DNA of 64,000 bases from Microbacterium sp. LWO13-1.2 (GTDB lineage: Bacteria > Actinomycetota > Actinomycetes > Actinomycetales > Microbacteriaceae). The position numbers and the translations under genes were made by a program. Positions 1-10,184 of this stretch are shown here, piece after piece; the first letter of the stretch is position 1; every line of letters starts with the position of its first letter. Location of the stretch: positions 3,844,001 to 3,908,000 of the forward strand of contig NZ_CP151634.1 of assembly GCF_038397725.1 (NCBI RefSeq), in the 5' to 3' direction. The notes under the pieces are model-generated. The model made no database searches, had not been told where the DNA came from, and saw only the letters and a list, made by a program, of their open reading frames with translations.

Positions 1-589
1 GGAGGCGTCGCTGGCCAGCGTCGAGGCGGCGATGCCCCAGACCGCGGTGCTCGCATCCAACACCTCCTCCATATCCATCGACGACCTCGCCGCGGGCCGC
101 GGAAAGCCTGAGCGCTTTCTCGGGCTGCACTTCTTCAACCCCGTCCCGGCCTCGCGCCTGGTCGAGATCGTTCAGGGCGCGACGACGGATCCGGCCATCG
201 TGGAAGCGGCCAGGGACTGGGTGCGCGCCCTCGGCAAGACGCCGATCGTGGTGCGGGACTCCCCCGGCTTCGCATCCTCCCGCCTGGGCGTGATGCTCGG
301 ACTGGAGGCGATCCGGATGCTCGAGGAGGGCGTCGCGAGCGCGGAGGACATCGATACGGCGATGACGCTCGGGTACCGGCATCCGATGGGCCCGCTGCGC
401 ACGACCGACATCGTCGGGCTGGACGTGCGGCTCGGCATCGCCGAAGAGTTGGCCGCCACGCTGGGACCGCGCTTCGAGCCACCGCCCCTGCTGCGCACGA
501 TGGTCGCCGATGGCCGACTCGGCCGCAAGAGCGGTGAAGGCTTCTACACATGGACTTCTGCTCCGGCAGAGAATGGAAACGGACGATGA
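1..589 (+). CDS. paaH: 3-hydroxyacyl-CoA dehydrogenase, C-terminal part (cut by left edge)
   Basis: This is the C-terminal two thirds of an NAD-dependent 3-hydroxyacyl-CoA dehydrogenase. The reading frame is open to base 2, so the start and the Rossmann NAD site lie outside the window. The visible part has the SNTSS segment, the HFFNP motif carrying the catalytic His, and DSPGFASSRL leading into the helical C-terminal domain that closes over the CoA substrate. In phenylacetate breakdown PaaH oxidises 3-hydroxyadipyl-CoA. Its stop overlaps the paaZ start (ATGA), so the two are translationally coupled, which supports the paa role. A general fatty-acid beta-oxidation role cannot be excluded from this part alone. 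Confidence 0.82.
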   Translation, partial: EASLASVEAAMPQTAVLASNTSSISIDDLAAGRGKPERFLGLHFFNPVPASRLVEIVQGATTDPAIVEAARDWVRALGKTPIVVRDSPGFASSRLGVMLGLEAIRMLEEGVASAEDIDTAMTLGYRHPMGPLRTTDIVGLDVRLGIAEELAATLGPRFEPPPLLRTMVADGRLGRKSGEGFYTWTSAPAENGNGR

Positions 590-2643
590 GCGACATCCTG
601 CCCAGCTACGTCGAGGGAAGCTGGTGGACCCCCACCTCACCGCAGAAGACGACGGAGGTGCGCGACGCGTCGACCGGCGAGATCGTCACCCGCGTGAGCA
701 CCGAGGGCCTTGATCTCGGCGCCGCCCTGGAGCATGCTCGCACGGTCGGGCAGGCGAGTCTCGGAGCGCTCACATTCCACCAGCGCGCGGTGCTGCTCAA
801 GCAGTTCGCGCTGGCGCTGACCGAACGCAAGTCCGAGCTCTACGCGATCTCCGCGCGCACGGGAGCCACCAAGACCGACTCCTGGGTCGACATCGACGGC
901 GGCATCGGTGTGCTCTTCTCCTACTCCGGAAAGGGGCGGCGCGAGCTGCCGAACGCCCAGGTCTACGTCGACGGACCGGTGGAGCCGCTGTCCAAGGACG
1001 GCTCATTCCTCGGTCGGCATATCTACACCCGGCTCACCGGCACGGCGGTGCAGATCAACGCCTTCAACTTCCCGGTGTGGGGGTCGCTGGAGAAGTTCGC
1101 CCCCGCCTTCCTCGCCGGCATGCCGACGCTCGTGAAGCCGGCGACGCCGACCGGCTACCTGGCCGAGGCGTTCGTGCGGATCCTCGTCGAGTCCGGCCTG
1201 CTTCCCGATGGTTCGCTGCAGCTCGTGAGCGGCAGCGTGCCCGATCTCTTCGACCACCTGCGCCTCGGCGACATCGTCGGCTTCACCGGCAGCGCCTCGA
1301 CGGCCGAATCGCTGCGCGCGCACCGTGCGGTGCAGACCGGCGGCGTCCGGTTCACCGCCGAGACCGACTCGATCAACGCCTCGGTGCTCGGCACCGATGC
1401 CGTCGACGGCACACCCGAATTCGATGCCTATGTGCGCCAGCTCGTCACGGAGATGACGACGAAGGCTGGGCAGAAATGCACCGCGATCCGGCGGGCGATC
1501 GTCCCGACGGCATCGGCGGATGCGGTGATCGCAGCCGTACGCGCACGCATCGCCGAGAAGGTCGTGCTCGGCGACCCGCGCGCAGAGGGCGTCACGATGG
1601 GACCGCTGGCGTCGACGGCGCAGCGCGATGAAGTGCTGCGCCAGGTGCGGAAGCTGGCGGATGCCGGCGGACGCGTCGTGGTGGGCACCACGGAGGCTCC
1701 GGACGTGCGTCGCGAAGACGGCACCACCGGTCCCGTGGCCGACGGTGCCTTCGTCTCGCCCGTCCTGCTGCGGTTTGACGATGCATCCGCGGAGGCCGTG
1801 CACACGGTCGAGGCTTTCGGCCCGGTGTCGTCGCTGCTCACCTACGACACCACCGCCGAAGCCGCGGCTCTCGTCGCCCGCGGCGGCGGTTCGCTGGTGA
1901 CCAGCATCGCGACGCACGACCCGCTGCAAGCGGTGCAACTCGCGAGCGCGATCGCGCCGTTCAACGGCCGGATGCTCCTGCTCGACCGCGATGACGCCCG
2001 CTCGTCCACCGGTCACGGATCCCCGCTGCCGAACCTCGTGCACGGCGGCCCAGGGCGGGCCGGCGGCGGCGAGGAGCTGGGCGGCATCCGCGCGGTGCTG
2101 CACCACATGCAGCGCACCGCCGTGCAGGGTTCCCCGGAGATGCTCACCGCGCTCACGGGGGTCTGGCATGCCGGCGCCGCCGCCCACAGCGAGGGGCGGC
2201 ATCCGTTCCGCAAGTCGCTCGCGGAACTCCGCATCGGCGACCAGATCGTCTCGGCATCGCGTGAGGTGACGCTCGACGACATCGAGACGTTCGCGCATTT
2301 CACCGGCGACACGTTCTACGCGCACATGGACGAAGAAGCGGCCGCGGCGAACCCCTTCTTCCCCGGACGGGTCGCGCACGGCTACCTGCTCGTGTCCTGG
2401 GCTGCGGGACTCTTCGTCGATCCCGAGCCCGGCCCGGTGCTCGCGAACTACGGCCTGGAGAATCTGCGCTTCCTCACTCCGGTGTCGCCGGGCGACAGCA
2501 TCCGCGTCGATCTGACCGCCAAGCAGATCACCCCGCGTGAGACCGACGAATACGGCGAGGTGCGCTGGGATGCCGTCATCCGCAACCAGGAGGACGAGAC
2601 CGTCGCGACGTACGACGTGCTGACGCTGGTATCGAAGGAGTAG
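586..2643 (+). CDS. paaZ: Bifunctional oxepin-CoA hydrolase / 3-oxo-5,6-dehydrosuberyl-CoA semialdehyde dehydrogenase
   Basis: PaaZ opens the oxepin-CoA ring and then oxidises the resulting aldehyde in the phenylacetyl-CoA pathway. It has 685 residues in two domains. The first ~520 residues are an aldehyde dehydrogenase with FNFPVWG near residue 165 and the catalytic Cys in [17 protein letters not shown]. The last ~150 residues form a MaoC-like hotdog hydratase with the D-x4-H signature in [16 protein letters not shown] and [10 protein letters not shown]. The start chosen gives MSDILPSY and overlaps the preceding stop by 4 nt. An upstream in-frame ATG at 550 would lie inside the paaH coding region. 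It ends 15 nt from the convergent helicase gene. Confidence 0.95.
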   Translation: MSDILPSYVEGSWWTPTSPQKTTEVRDASTGEIVTRVSTEGLDLGAALEHARTVGQASLGALTFHQRAVLLKQFALALTERKSELYAISARTGATKTDSWVDIDGGIGVLFSYSGKGRRELPNAQVYVDGPVEPLSKDGSFLGRHIYTRLTGTAVQINAFNFPVWGSLEKFAPAFLAGMPTLVKPATPTGYLAEAFVRILVESGLLPDGSLQLVSGSVPDLFDHLRLGDIVGFTGSASTAESLRAHRAVQTGGVRFTAETDSINASVLGTDAVDGTPEFDAYVRQLVTEMTTKAGQKCTAIRRAIVPTASADAVIAAVRARIAEKVVLGDPRAEGVTMGPLASTAQRDEVLRQVRKLADAGGRVVVGTTEAPDVRREDGTTGPVADGAFVSPVLLRFDDASAEAVHTVEAFGPVSSLLTYDTTAEAAALVARGGGSLVTSIATHDPLQAVQLASAIAPFNGRMLLLDRDDARSSTGHGSPLPNLVHGGPGRAGGGEELGGIRAVLHHMQRTAVQGSPEMLTALTGVWHAGAAAHSEGRHPFRKSLAELRIGDQIVSASREVTLDDIETFAHFTGDTFYAHMDEEAAAANPFFPGRVAHGYLLVSWAAGLFVDPEPGPVLANYGLENLRFLTPVSPGDSIRVDLTAKQITPRETDEYGEVRWDAVIRNQEDETVATYDVLTLVSKE

Positions 2644-2658
2644 CAGACCGAGCGGAGA

Positions 2659-4773
2659 TCAACCGCGAAGCGCGAGGACGAACGGCAGGACCTCGGTCGC
2701 GCCGGCCTGCCGGAGGATGCGGGCGGCGACGGTCAACGTCCATCTGCTGTCGGCCTGGTCGTCCACGAGCAGCACCGGTCCCGGTGGAATATCGAGCCCC
2801 TCCGCGGTGAAGCGATCCCAGAGTCCGGCGAGCCGGAACGCGCTGTTGCCTCCTGGCTGACCCGTCGGGCCGCCGGCCACCGGTTGGAGCGCGCCGATGA
2901 ACGGAAGGCGCCCGACCTCGGCGAGCCCGCGAGCGAGGGAGTCGACCAACAGCGGGCGCGACCTCGACGGCATGGCGACGACGGCGACCGGGCGCTCGGC
3001 CCAGCCCCACTCGGCGAGCACCCGCACGCACCCGGCGAGCACCTGCGGCGACACGGGCGCATCGGCGACTCCTGCCGCGAACAGCTCGCGCAGGGTGCCG
3101 CCCCAGCCGAGATCGGTGAGGCGCGCCAGCGCCCGGCCCTCGCCGGCCTGCTCGGCGGGGCCGATCCGCCCCTTGACCGGCGCTCCGAGCCGATCGGCGC
3201 CGGTCGGCCACTGACGACGCGGGTCGATGGCGACGCCGACCCGGTCGAGCGATTCGGCGGCCGTCGCGTTCGCCGTCGCCTCGATGTCGGTGGGGAACCA
3301 GGTTCCGGCGCAGTTGTCGCACCGCCCGCAGGGTACGGCAGTGTCATCGTCGAGGGAACGCTGGAGGAACTCCATGCGGCATCCGTCGGTCTGCTCGTAG
3401 TCGATCATGTGCTGCTGCTCCGCCACGCGCTCGGCCGCGATGCGCGCGTAGCGTTCGGCGTCGTAGGCCCAGGGCTCACCGGTGGCGACCCAACCGCCCT
3501 GCACCCGGCGCACGGCACCATCGACATCGAGCACCTTCAGCAGCAGTTCCAGCGGCGTCCGCCGGATGTCGACCATCGCCTCGAGCGCCGGTGTCGAGAC
3601 CGGCGCGTCGCCGAGCGCGGCGATCACTCGCTCGGCGCGCTCCTGGTCGGGCATCGACGCGGTCGCGAAGTAGTGCCAGATGTCGCGGTCCTCGGTGCCG
3701 GGAAGCAGGAGCACGTCGGCGCTGTCGCTCGCACGCCCGGCACGGCCGACCTGCTGGTAGTACGCGACAGGTGACGACGGGGCTCCGAGATGCAGCACGA
3801 ACCCGAGGTCGGGCTTGTCGAAGCCCATGCCGAGCGCGCTCGTGGCGACGAGAGCCTTCACCTCGTTGCGCTTCAGCATCCCCTCGGACTCCTCGCGCTC
3901 GTCAGTGTCGGTCTGCCCCGTGTAAGCGCGGACTTCGTGGCCGCGTTCGCGCAGAAGACGCGCGGTGTCGACGGCCGCCGCCACGGTGAGCGTGTAGATG
4001 ATCCCGGAACCGGGCAGGTCATCGAGGTGACTGAGCAGCCATGCCAGTCGGCTCGGAGAGTTCGGCAGGCGCAGCACCCCCAGGCGCAGGGATGCCCTGG
4101 CGAGCGGCCCGCGGATGGTGAGCACGTCGGCGTCTTCACCGGTGCCGGTGCCGAGCTGCTCCGCGACATCGGCCACGACGCGGCTGTTCGCCGTCGCCGT
4201 GGTGGCGAGCACAGGCACCTCGGCCGGCATCTGCGCGATGAGGTCGCGGAGCCGCCGGTAGTCGGGACGGAAGTCGTGCCCCCAGTCACTGATGCAGTGC
4301 GCCTCGTCGACGACGAGCATGCCGATGCGCCTCACGAGGGCGGGCAACTGCTGCTCGCGGAACGCGGGATTGTTGAGCCGCTCCGGCGACACCAGCAGCA
4401 CGTCGACCTCGTCGCGGTCGAGCTGCGCCAGCACGTCGGCCCACTCATGGGCATTCGTCGAGTTGATCGCCACCGCTCGCACCCCTGCCCGCTCGGCGGC
4501 GGCGATCTGGTCGCGCATGAGCGCGAGCAGGGGCGAGACGAGCACGGTGGGGCCGGCCCCCTGCCGGCGCAGCAGCAGGGTCGCGACGAAGTACACCGCG
4601 GACTTGCCCCAGCCGGTGCGCTGCACGACGAGCGCACGGCGGCGTCCCACGACCAGCGCCTCGATCGCCTCGTACTGCCCGTCGTGGAAGTCGGCGTCGG
4701 GGCGTCCGACGAGTTCACGCAGCGCGGCCAGGGCAGCGCTGCGTGTGTCAGCGGGAGGCGTGGGGGAGGTCAT
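2659..4773 (-). CDS. RecQ-family ATP-dependent DNA helicase with C-terminal phosphoribosyltransferase-like domain
   Basis: This is a superfamily-2 3'-5' DNA helicase of RecQ type. Visible motifs are Walker A (QRTGWGKS, near residue 55), VVDEAHCISDWGHDFRPDY (DEAH plus the RecQ aromatic loop), ATTATAN, YYQQVGRAGRASD (motif VI) and a zinc-binding segment ending CGRCDNC near residue 490. There is no HRDC domain. Instead the last ~150 residues resemble a ComF/PRT-type phosphoribosyltransferase fold: VVAMPSRSRPLL, then LLVDDQADSRWTLT where a PRPP loop is expected. The usual SG-x-T of that loop is changed, so PRPP binding is uncertain. ATG at 4773 is preferred; an in-frame GTG at 4791 is possible. 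Likely a DNA repair helicase; the role of the tail is unknown. Confidence 0.88.
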   Translation of the reverse strand: MTSPTPPADTRSAALAALRELVGRPDADFHDGQYEAIEALVVGRRRALVVQRTGWGKSAVYFVATLLLRRQGAGPTVLVSPLLALMRDQIAAAERAGVRAVAINSTNAHEWADVLAQLDRDEVDVLLVSPERLNNPAFREQQLPALVRRIGMLVVDEAHCISDWGHDFRPDYRRLRDLIAQMPAEVPVLATTATANSRVVADVAEQLGTGTGEDADVLTIRGPLARASLRLGVLRLPNSPSRLAWLLSHLDDLPGSGIIYTLTVAAAVDTARLLRERGHEVRAYTGQTDTDEREESEGMLKRNEVKALVATSALGMGFDKPDLGFVLHLGAPSSPVAYYQQVGRAGRASDSADVLLLPGTEDRDIWHYFATASMPDQERAERVIAALGDAPVSTPALEAMVDIRRTPLELLLKVLDVDGAVRRVQGGWVATGEPWAYDAERYARIAAERVAEQQHMIDYEQTDGCRMEFLQRSLDDDTAVPCGRCDNCAGTWFPTDIEATANATAAESLDRVGVAIDPRRQWPTGADRLGAPVKGRIGPAEQAGEGRALARLTDLGWGGTLRELFAAGVADAPVSPQVLAGCVRVLAEWGWAERPVAVVAMPSRSRPLLVDSLARGLAEVGRLPFIGALQPVAGGPTGQPGGNSAFRLAGLWDRFTAEGLDIPPGPVLLVDDQADSRWTLTVAARILRQAGATEVLPFVLALRG

Positions 4774-4845
4774 GTCCCCACTCTGCCTCACGCGACCGAC
4801 ATGTCCCTCCGGCTCGGAGTTGCGGAGACGCCCGGCTCAGGCCGC

Positions 4846-4961
4846 GAGGGGACCCAGATGGCCGCATCCGGCCCATCGAGGCGACAAACTGCGACCCCGC
4901 CCCACAGCGAGGGGTCGCAGTTGGTCGCATCCCGCGTATCGACGCGGCAAACTGCGTCCCC
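4846..4961. repeat. Two tandem copies of a 53-bp palindromic intergenic repeat
   Basis: Two units, 4846-4898 and 4909-4961, align over their whole 53 bases with about ten differences. Both begin GAGGGG, share CGCATCC and ATCGA in the middle, and end CAAACTGCG(A/T)CCCC. Each is itself an imperfect inverted repeat (GGGGTCGCAGTTNGTCGC paired with GCGACAAACTGCGACCCC). Partial echoes occur at about 4816-4832 and 4972-4988. They fill much of the 259-bp gap between the helicase start (minus) and the end of dhaM. No protein in any frame looks convincing here. Confidence 0.75.
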
Positions 4962-5032
4962 TCCCCGAGATGACGGCCCCAGATGGAGATCGCGCGCCGA
5001 GGCCAAGTTCCACTGGCCAGGACTACCCGAAG

Positions 5033-7519
5033 TCAGCCGCGCTGTGTCGCCCCGGCCAGCACTGCGGATGCGGCGGCGCGAGCATCCGCAGCCGAGGACG
5101 CCGCGAGAACGACGTCGGCGGCCCTGCGGCAGGCCTCTTCCGTCGCATCGGCGAGTGCTGCGGCGACGCGACCCAGAGTCCGCGGGGTCATCGACAGGCT
5201 CGTCGCGCCGAGGCCGACCAGCACCGGCGCGAGTGCGGGGTCTCCCCCGGCCTCGCCGCAGACGCCGACGGGCTTCCCGGCCGCGCGCCCCGCGGCCCCC
5301 ACGGCTCCGATGAGGCGCAGCACCGCCGGCTGCCACGGGTCGTTGAGATCGCCCAGATCGCTGAGCAGCCGATCGGCGGCCATCGTGTACTGGGCCAGAT
5401 CATTGGTGCCGATGCTCACGAAGTCGACGACGTCGAAGAGTTCGGCCGCCAACAGCGCGGCCGAGGGCGTCTCGATCATGATGCCGACCCGTTCGAGGCC
5501 GGCTTCCCGGCACCGGGCGGCGAAGTCGCGCGCTTCGTCGACTGTCGACACCATCGGCGCCATCACCTCGACCTGCGCCGACTCCGACGACGCAGCGAGC
5601 GCCAGGGCACGCAGCTGATCGTCGAGCAGCGCCGGCGAACGGCGGGCGATGCGCAGTCCGCGCACGCCGAGCGCCGGGTTGTCCTCGTGGTCGGCGTTCG
5701 CGAACGGCAGCGGCTTATCGCTGCCGGCGTCGAGCGTGCGCACGACGACCTTGCGCCCCCCGAACGCGGCGAGCACTCCACGATATGCGGCGACCTGCTC
5801 ATCGACGGTCGGGGCATCGTTGCGGTCGAGGAAGCAGAACTCCGTGCGGAAGAGTCCGACGCCCTCGGCGTGCGCGGTGGCGGCCGCCCCGGCATCCGTC
5901 GCCCCTCCGACATTGGCGAGCAGCGGGATCGCCCGGCCGTCGGCCAGCGCCCCGGCGCCGTCGAACGCGACGACCACGGACGCCGCTCTGGCATCTTCGA
6001 TGCGCGATTCCACGGGATCGATCTCGACGGTGCCGCGGTCTCCGTCGACGAGGACGGTCATCCCCGCCGGGATCCCGGCGGCTTCGGCCACGCCGACCAC
6101 GGCCGGCAGTCCGAGGGAGCGCGCGATGATCGCGGTGTGCGAGGTCGGGCCGCCCTGCTCCGTCACCAGGGCGACGCACCGACCACCCTCGAGCGCAGCG
6201 GTGTCGGCCGGCGCGAGGTCTGTGGCGACGAGCACGAAGGGCTCATCGCGCACGGGAATCCCCGGCATCTCGAGGTCGAGGATCTCGGCGACGATGCGGT
6301 CGCGCACGTCGCGGATGTCGGCCGCGCGCTCCGCCATCCGTCCGCCGAGCGCCGCGAGTCCGCGTTCGTGCGCAGCCGCGGTCTCCCAGACGGCTCGCGC
6401 GGCGGTCAGCCCCTTCGTGCGCACGAGAGCGGTCGCCTCCGAGACCAGCTCGGGATCGGATGCCAGCAGCCGGGACGCGTCGAGGATCGCCCGCGCTTCA
6501 CCCGAGGCATCCGCGGTGCGAGAGCGCAGCTCGTCGGCGACGGCCACCGCCGCCCACTCGATGCTCATCGCCTCGGCGGCGCGCTCGGCGGCCGCAATCA
6601 CGACACCGCTCTCGGGCTCGGGGATGGAGGGCGCAAGATGCACGACGGATGCCGCGGCCACCCCCGCACTCACGCCGCGCCCGCGCAGCACCGTGCCGGA
6701 GGCGATCGGGGCCGACTGCTTCGGCGCCGTCGGCGCCGATGGGGCCGACACGCGCTCCGGCATGTCCGTCCCCTCCCCGAAGCCATCGTCGAAGAGCGCG
6801 GCGAGGCGGTCGAGCGCCGCTTCACCCGCGGGGCCGGTCGCACGGAGCTCCAGGCGCTCGCCCTGCCTGGCGCCGAGCATGAGCAACCGAGAGAGGCTCG
6901 CGGAAGATGCTTCCGGCCCGTCGGGCAGCCGGCGCAATCGCACCCGGGCCCCCGCGGTCGCCTCCGCGATGAGTGCAGCAGGACGCGCGTGGATGCCGAG
7001 AGGATTGCGCACCCTGACGATCCGCGACACCGCATCCGGCCCGGTGAAATTGTCAGAACCCGGGGGTTCGGCTGCCTCGATGGCTGGCGCGTCAGGAACC
7101 GGGTCCCCGAGCTGACCTGTTTTCGCTCCGAGCGCTGCTGTCGCCTCCTCGGCGACCGCGTCGAGCGCCGACCCGGCCGCAGCCGACACAACGGCCGCCA
7201 GCAGTCCTTCGACGAACGGTGCCGGCACGAGCCGCACCGGTACGTCGCTGGCTCGCAGCTCCAGGGCGAACTCGGCACTGAGCACCGCCGAACCGAGATC
7301 CATCAGCACCAGGACGCCGTCGCAATCGTCCGCGAGCTCGTCGATCGCCGCCGCCACCGCGACCGCGTCGGTCCCGAGGATCGGGGTGCCGTCGGCATCC
7401 ATCCCCGCCCCCGCAGCGACCTGCACGCGCACGCCACCGCCCGGCACCATCTGCAGGGCGAGCTCGAGAGCCGCCTCCCCGAGCCGAGCACTGTGGGAGA
7501 CGGCGACGATGCCGATCAT
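5033..7519 (-). CDS. dhaM: PTS-dependent dihydroxyacetone kinase phosphoryl-donor subunit DhaM (EIIA-HPr-EI fusion)
   Basis: DhaM carries phosphate from phosphoenolpyruvate to DhaL, which uses it to phosphorylate dihydroxyacetone. The 828 residues hold three PTS modules in order. An EIIA-Man-like domain (1-130) has the phospho-His at residue 9 (AVSHSARLG). HPr (about 165-250) has His177 in NPLGIHARPA. Enzyme I (about 275-820) has His461 in GGPTSHTAIIARSLG and the C-terminal PEP-site Cys in GVCGEAGGDP. The EI part looks full length, unlike the shorter E. coli DhaM (about 470 residues), so this subunit should be able to use PEP by itself. It is third in the operon and touches the dhaL stop. Confidence 0.95.
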   Translation of the reverse strand: MIGIVAVSHSARLGEAALELALQMVPGGGVRVQVAAGAGMDADGTPILGTDAVAVAAAIDELADDCDGVLVLMDLGSAVLSAEFALELRASDVPVRLVPAPFVEGLLAAVVSAAAGSALDAVAEEATAALGAKTGQLGDPVPDAPAIEAAEPPGSDNFTGPDAVSRIVRVRNPLGIHARPAALIAEATAGARVRLRRLPDGPEASSASLSRLLMLGARQGERLELRATGPAGEAALDRLAALFDDGFGEGTDMPERVSAPSAPTAPKQSAPIASGTVLRGRGVSAGVAAASVVHLAPSIPEPESGVVIAAAERAAEAMSIEWAAVAVADELRSRTADASGEARAILDASRLLASDPELVSEATALVRTKGLTAARAVWETAAAHERGLAALGGRMAERAADIRDVRDRIVAEILDLEMPGIPVRDEPFVLVATDLAPADTAALEGGRCVALVTEQGGPTSHTAIIARSLGLPAVVGVAEAAGIPAGMTVLVDGDRGTVEIDPVESRIEDARAASVVVAFDGAGALADGRAIPLLANVGGATDAGAAATAHAEGVGLFRTEFCFLDRNDAPTVDEQVAAYRGVLAAFGGRKVVVRTLDAGSDKPLPFANADHEDNPALGVRGLRIARRSPALLDDQLRALALAASSESAQVEVMAPMVSTVDEARDFAARCREAGLERVGIMIETPSAALLAAELFDVVDFVSIGTNDLAQYTMAADRLLSDLGDLNDPWQPAVLRLIGAVGAAGRAAGKPVGVCGEAGGDPALAPVLVGLGATSLSMTPRTLGRVAAALADATEEACRRAADVVLAASSAADARAAASAVLAGATQRG

Positions 7520-8157
7520 CAGGACGCGATCGCCGCGGCGAGGGTCTCGAACAGGATCGCCGTGGATGCGGCGCCCGGGTCGAGGTGCCCGGTGCTGCGC
7601 TCTCCGAGATAGCTCGCCCTGCCCTTGCGGGCCACGAGCGGGAGGGTCGCATCACGGCCGGCGGCGGCCGCATCCGCAGCGGCACGCACGCCGTCGGCGA
7701 GGCCGGCACCACCTGCGATCGCCGCGTCGAGTGCATCGACCGCCGGGGCCATCGCGTCGAACATCGTCTTGTCGCCGGCTTCGGCCTTGCCGCGGGCAAC
7801 GATGCCGTCGAGTCCGGCGCGCAGGGAAGCGGCGAGCGCCGCAGCATCCAGCTCGGTCACCGGCCCTGCCGCCATGCCCATCCGCAGGAACAGCGTGCCG
7901 TAGAGCGGACCGCTGGCGCCGCCCACCGAGCTGACGAGGGTCATGCCGACGGTCTTGAGCAGCTCATCGACGGTGGCGGGCGCTCCGGCATCGAGCTTCT
8001 CCACCACCGCGTTCATGCCCCGCGTCATGTTCGCTCCGTGGTCGGCGTCGCCGATGGCAGAGTCGAGTTCGGTGAGCCATTCGCGCTTCTCGGTCACGGC
8101 CTCGCGGTAGCGCGAGATCCAGTCGATAAGCGTCTTCGTGTCGATCGTGTCAGTCAT
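7519..8157 (-). CDS. dhaL: Dihydroxyacetone kinase ADP-binding subunit DhaL
   Basis: DhaL (212 residues) holds a tightly bound ADP that is phosphorylated by DhaM and passes the phosphate to dihydroxyacetone on DhaK. It shows the DhaL/DAK2 signature SAIGDADHGANMTRGM near residue 35, whose Asp residues bind the magnesium-ADP, and SSVGGASGPLYGTLFLRMG around residue 85. It lies between dhaK and dhaM; its stop shares one base with the dhaM ATG. The 97-nt gap to dhaK holds a strong nested hairpin (8190-8244). Confidence 0.95.
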   Translation of the reverse strand: MTDTIDTKTLIDWISRYREAVTEKREWLTELDSAIGDADHGANMTRGMNAVVEKLDAGAPATVDELLKTVGMTLVSSVGGASGPLYGTLFLRMGMAAGPVTELDAAALAASLRAGLDGIVARGKAEAGDKTMFDAMAPAVDALDAAIAGGAGLADGVRAAADAAAAGRDATLPLVARKGRASYLGERSTGHLDPGAASTAILFETLAAAIAS

Positions 8158-8189
8158 GTTTTTCTTTCACAGGTCGTGCGGTCACGGCT

Positions 8190-8244
8190 CCCGTCGCAAG
8201 AACGCCCGGAATCCGACGCCCTTTCCGGGCTTTTTCGCGACGGG
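8190..8244 (+). terminator. Nested hairpin in the dhaK-dhaL gap; intrinsic-terminator-like on the plus strand
   Basis: An outer 8-bp stem (CCCGTCGC 8190-8197 with GCGACGGG 8237-8244) encloses an inner perfect 8-bp stem (GCCCGGAA 8204-8211 with TTCCGGGC 8223-8230). The inner stem is followed on the plus strand by TTTTT (8231-8235), the layout of an intrinsic terminator pointing against the dha operon. On the coding (minus) strand the stem is followed only by a weak GTTCTT run, so there it may act as an mRNA-stability or processing hairpin between dhaK and dhaL. Confidence 0.55.
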
Positions 8245-8254
8245 AAGGGTTCGG

Positions 8255-9247
<993 letters not shown>

Positions 9248-9270
9248 CGTGCGATCTCCCTTGATCTCGA

Positions 9271-9287
9271 TTCCGAAGAAATCGGAA
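9271..9287. promoter_or_regulatory. Candidate IclR operator downstream of the dhaK promoter
   Basis: A perfect 6-bp inverted repeat, TTCCGA-AGAAA-TCGGAA, lies about 12-28 nt after the predicted dhaK transcription start and between the two divergent genes. IclR-family sites are often palindromes with TTCC/GGAA-type arms. This position fits repression of dhaKLM by the adjacent IclR protein. The link is inferred from position and symmetry only. Confidence 0.5.
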
Positions 9288-9305
9288 CGCTTTTCGTTAA
9301 TGTCG

Positions 9306-9334
9306 AATATGCTCGGGCTGAGTCGGGTTGTCAA
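9306..9334 (-). promoter_or_regulatory. Sigma-70-type promoter of dhaKLM
   Basis: Read on the minus strand: a perfect -35 box TTGACA (9334-9329), a 17-nt spacer and the -10 box CATATT (9311-9306; four of six match consensus). The start should be near 9299, giving an untranslated leader of about 50 nt ending at the dhaK ribosome site. The palindrome at 9271-9287 lies inside this leader. Confidence 0.65.
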
Positions 9335-9396
9335 GACCATCCTGAGAACCGACGCGAATACCCGGATCGATGACGAACCGGAGGGAGGATGGATCC

Positions 9397-10167
9397 GTGA
9401 TCCAAGCCATCGACCGCGCCGCGAAGGTGCTCGAGCTGCTGCAGGGCGCCCGTCATCTCGGCATCACCGACCTCGCGACCGCATTGAAACTGCCGCCCTC
9501 CACCGTTCACGGCATCGTGAAGTCGCTCCGCGAGCACGGACTCGTCGCCAAGGAGCGCGGCGGACAGCGGTACATGCTCGGCCCGACGCTCCTCCGGCTG
9601 AGCAATGTGTACCTGGACACCCTCGATGTGCGTGCGCGGGCGATGCGATGGACGCAGGAGCTCGCCAGACGCACCAACCTGTCCGTACGCCTCGGCGCTC
9701 CGCACTTCCATGAGGTGCTCGTCATCCACCACAACCTGCGCCCCGACGACAGCCAGCAGATGCTCGAGACCGGCGTCGCCATCCCCGCACACGCCTCCGC
9801 GATGGGAAAGGTCCTGCTGGCCTACGACGTCGGCTTCCAGCACACGGTCTTCGAGCAGCCGCTGCGCAGCCTCACCGGCGACACCATCACCGACATCGCG
9901 CGATTGACCCTCGATCTGCCCGCGATCGCCGAGCGGGGCACGGCGACCGAAGTCGACGAGGCCGTGCTCGGCGAGTCATCCGTCGCCGCTCCGATCGCCG
10001 ATGCGTCGAATGACATCGTCGCCGCCGTCGCCGTGGTGATGCCGTCGACCCAGCTGCCGGCACCGGATGCCGTGCTCGATGCGCTGCGCGAGACCGCCCG
10101 CAACATCTCGCGCGAGCTCGGGGCCACGACCTGGCCGCCGCGCATCGCACCGCCCGAGGATTCTTAG
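9397..10167 (+). CDS. IclR-family transcriptional regulator, probable dha operon regulator
   Basis: The protein has 256 residues. The N-terminal winged HTH ([43 protein letters not shown]) is followed by the IclR effector domain (about 75-245, including [16 protein letters not shown]). GTG at 9397 is chosen because GGAGGGAGG sits 8 nt upstream; an ATG at 9370 in frame has no ribosome site. It is transcribed away from dhaKLM, and the shared 149-bp gap holds a promoter and a palindrome. Control of dihydroxyacetone/glycerol use is the natural inference; the effector is not known. Confidence 0.88.
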   Translation: MIQAIDRAAKVLELLQGARHLGITDLATALKLPPSTVHGIVKSLREHGLVAKERGGQRYMLGPTLLRLSNVYLDTLDVRARAMRWTQELARRTNLSVRLGAPHFHEVLVIHHNLRPDDSQQMLETGVAIPAHASAMGKVLLAYDVGFQHTVFEQPLRSLTGDTITDIARLTLDLPAIAERGTATEVDEAVLGESSVAAPIADASNDIVAAVAVVMPSTQLPAPDAVLDALRETARNISRELGATTWPPRIAPPEDS

Positions 10168-10184
10168 CGAAGCAACCGGCGAGA

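Noticed and set aside
4292..7612. Very long open frame antisense to the helicase and dhaM
   Set aside because: Composition is Arg/His/Gly-rich without domains, and both real proteins on the other strand have clear motifs; it is a high-G+C shadow.
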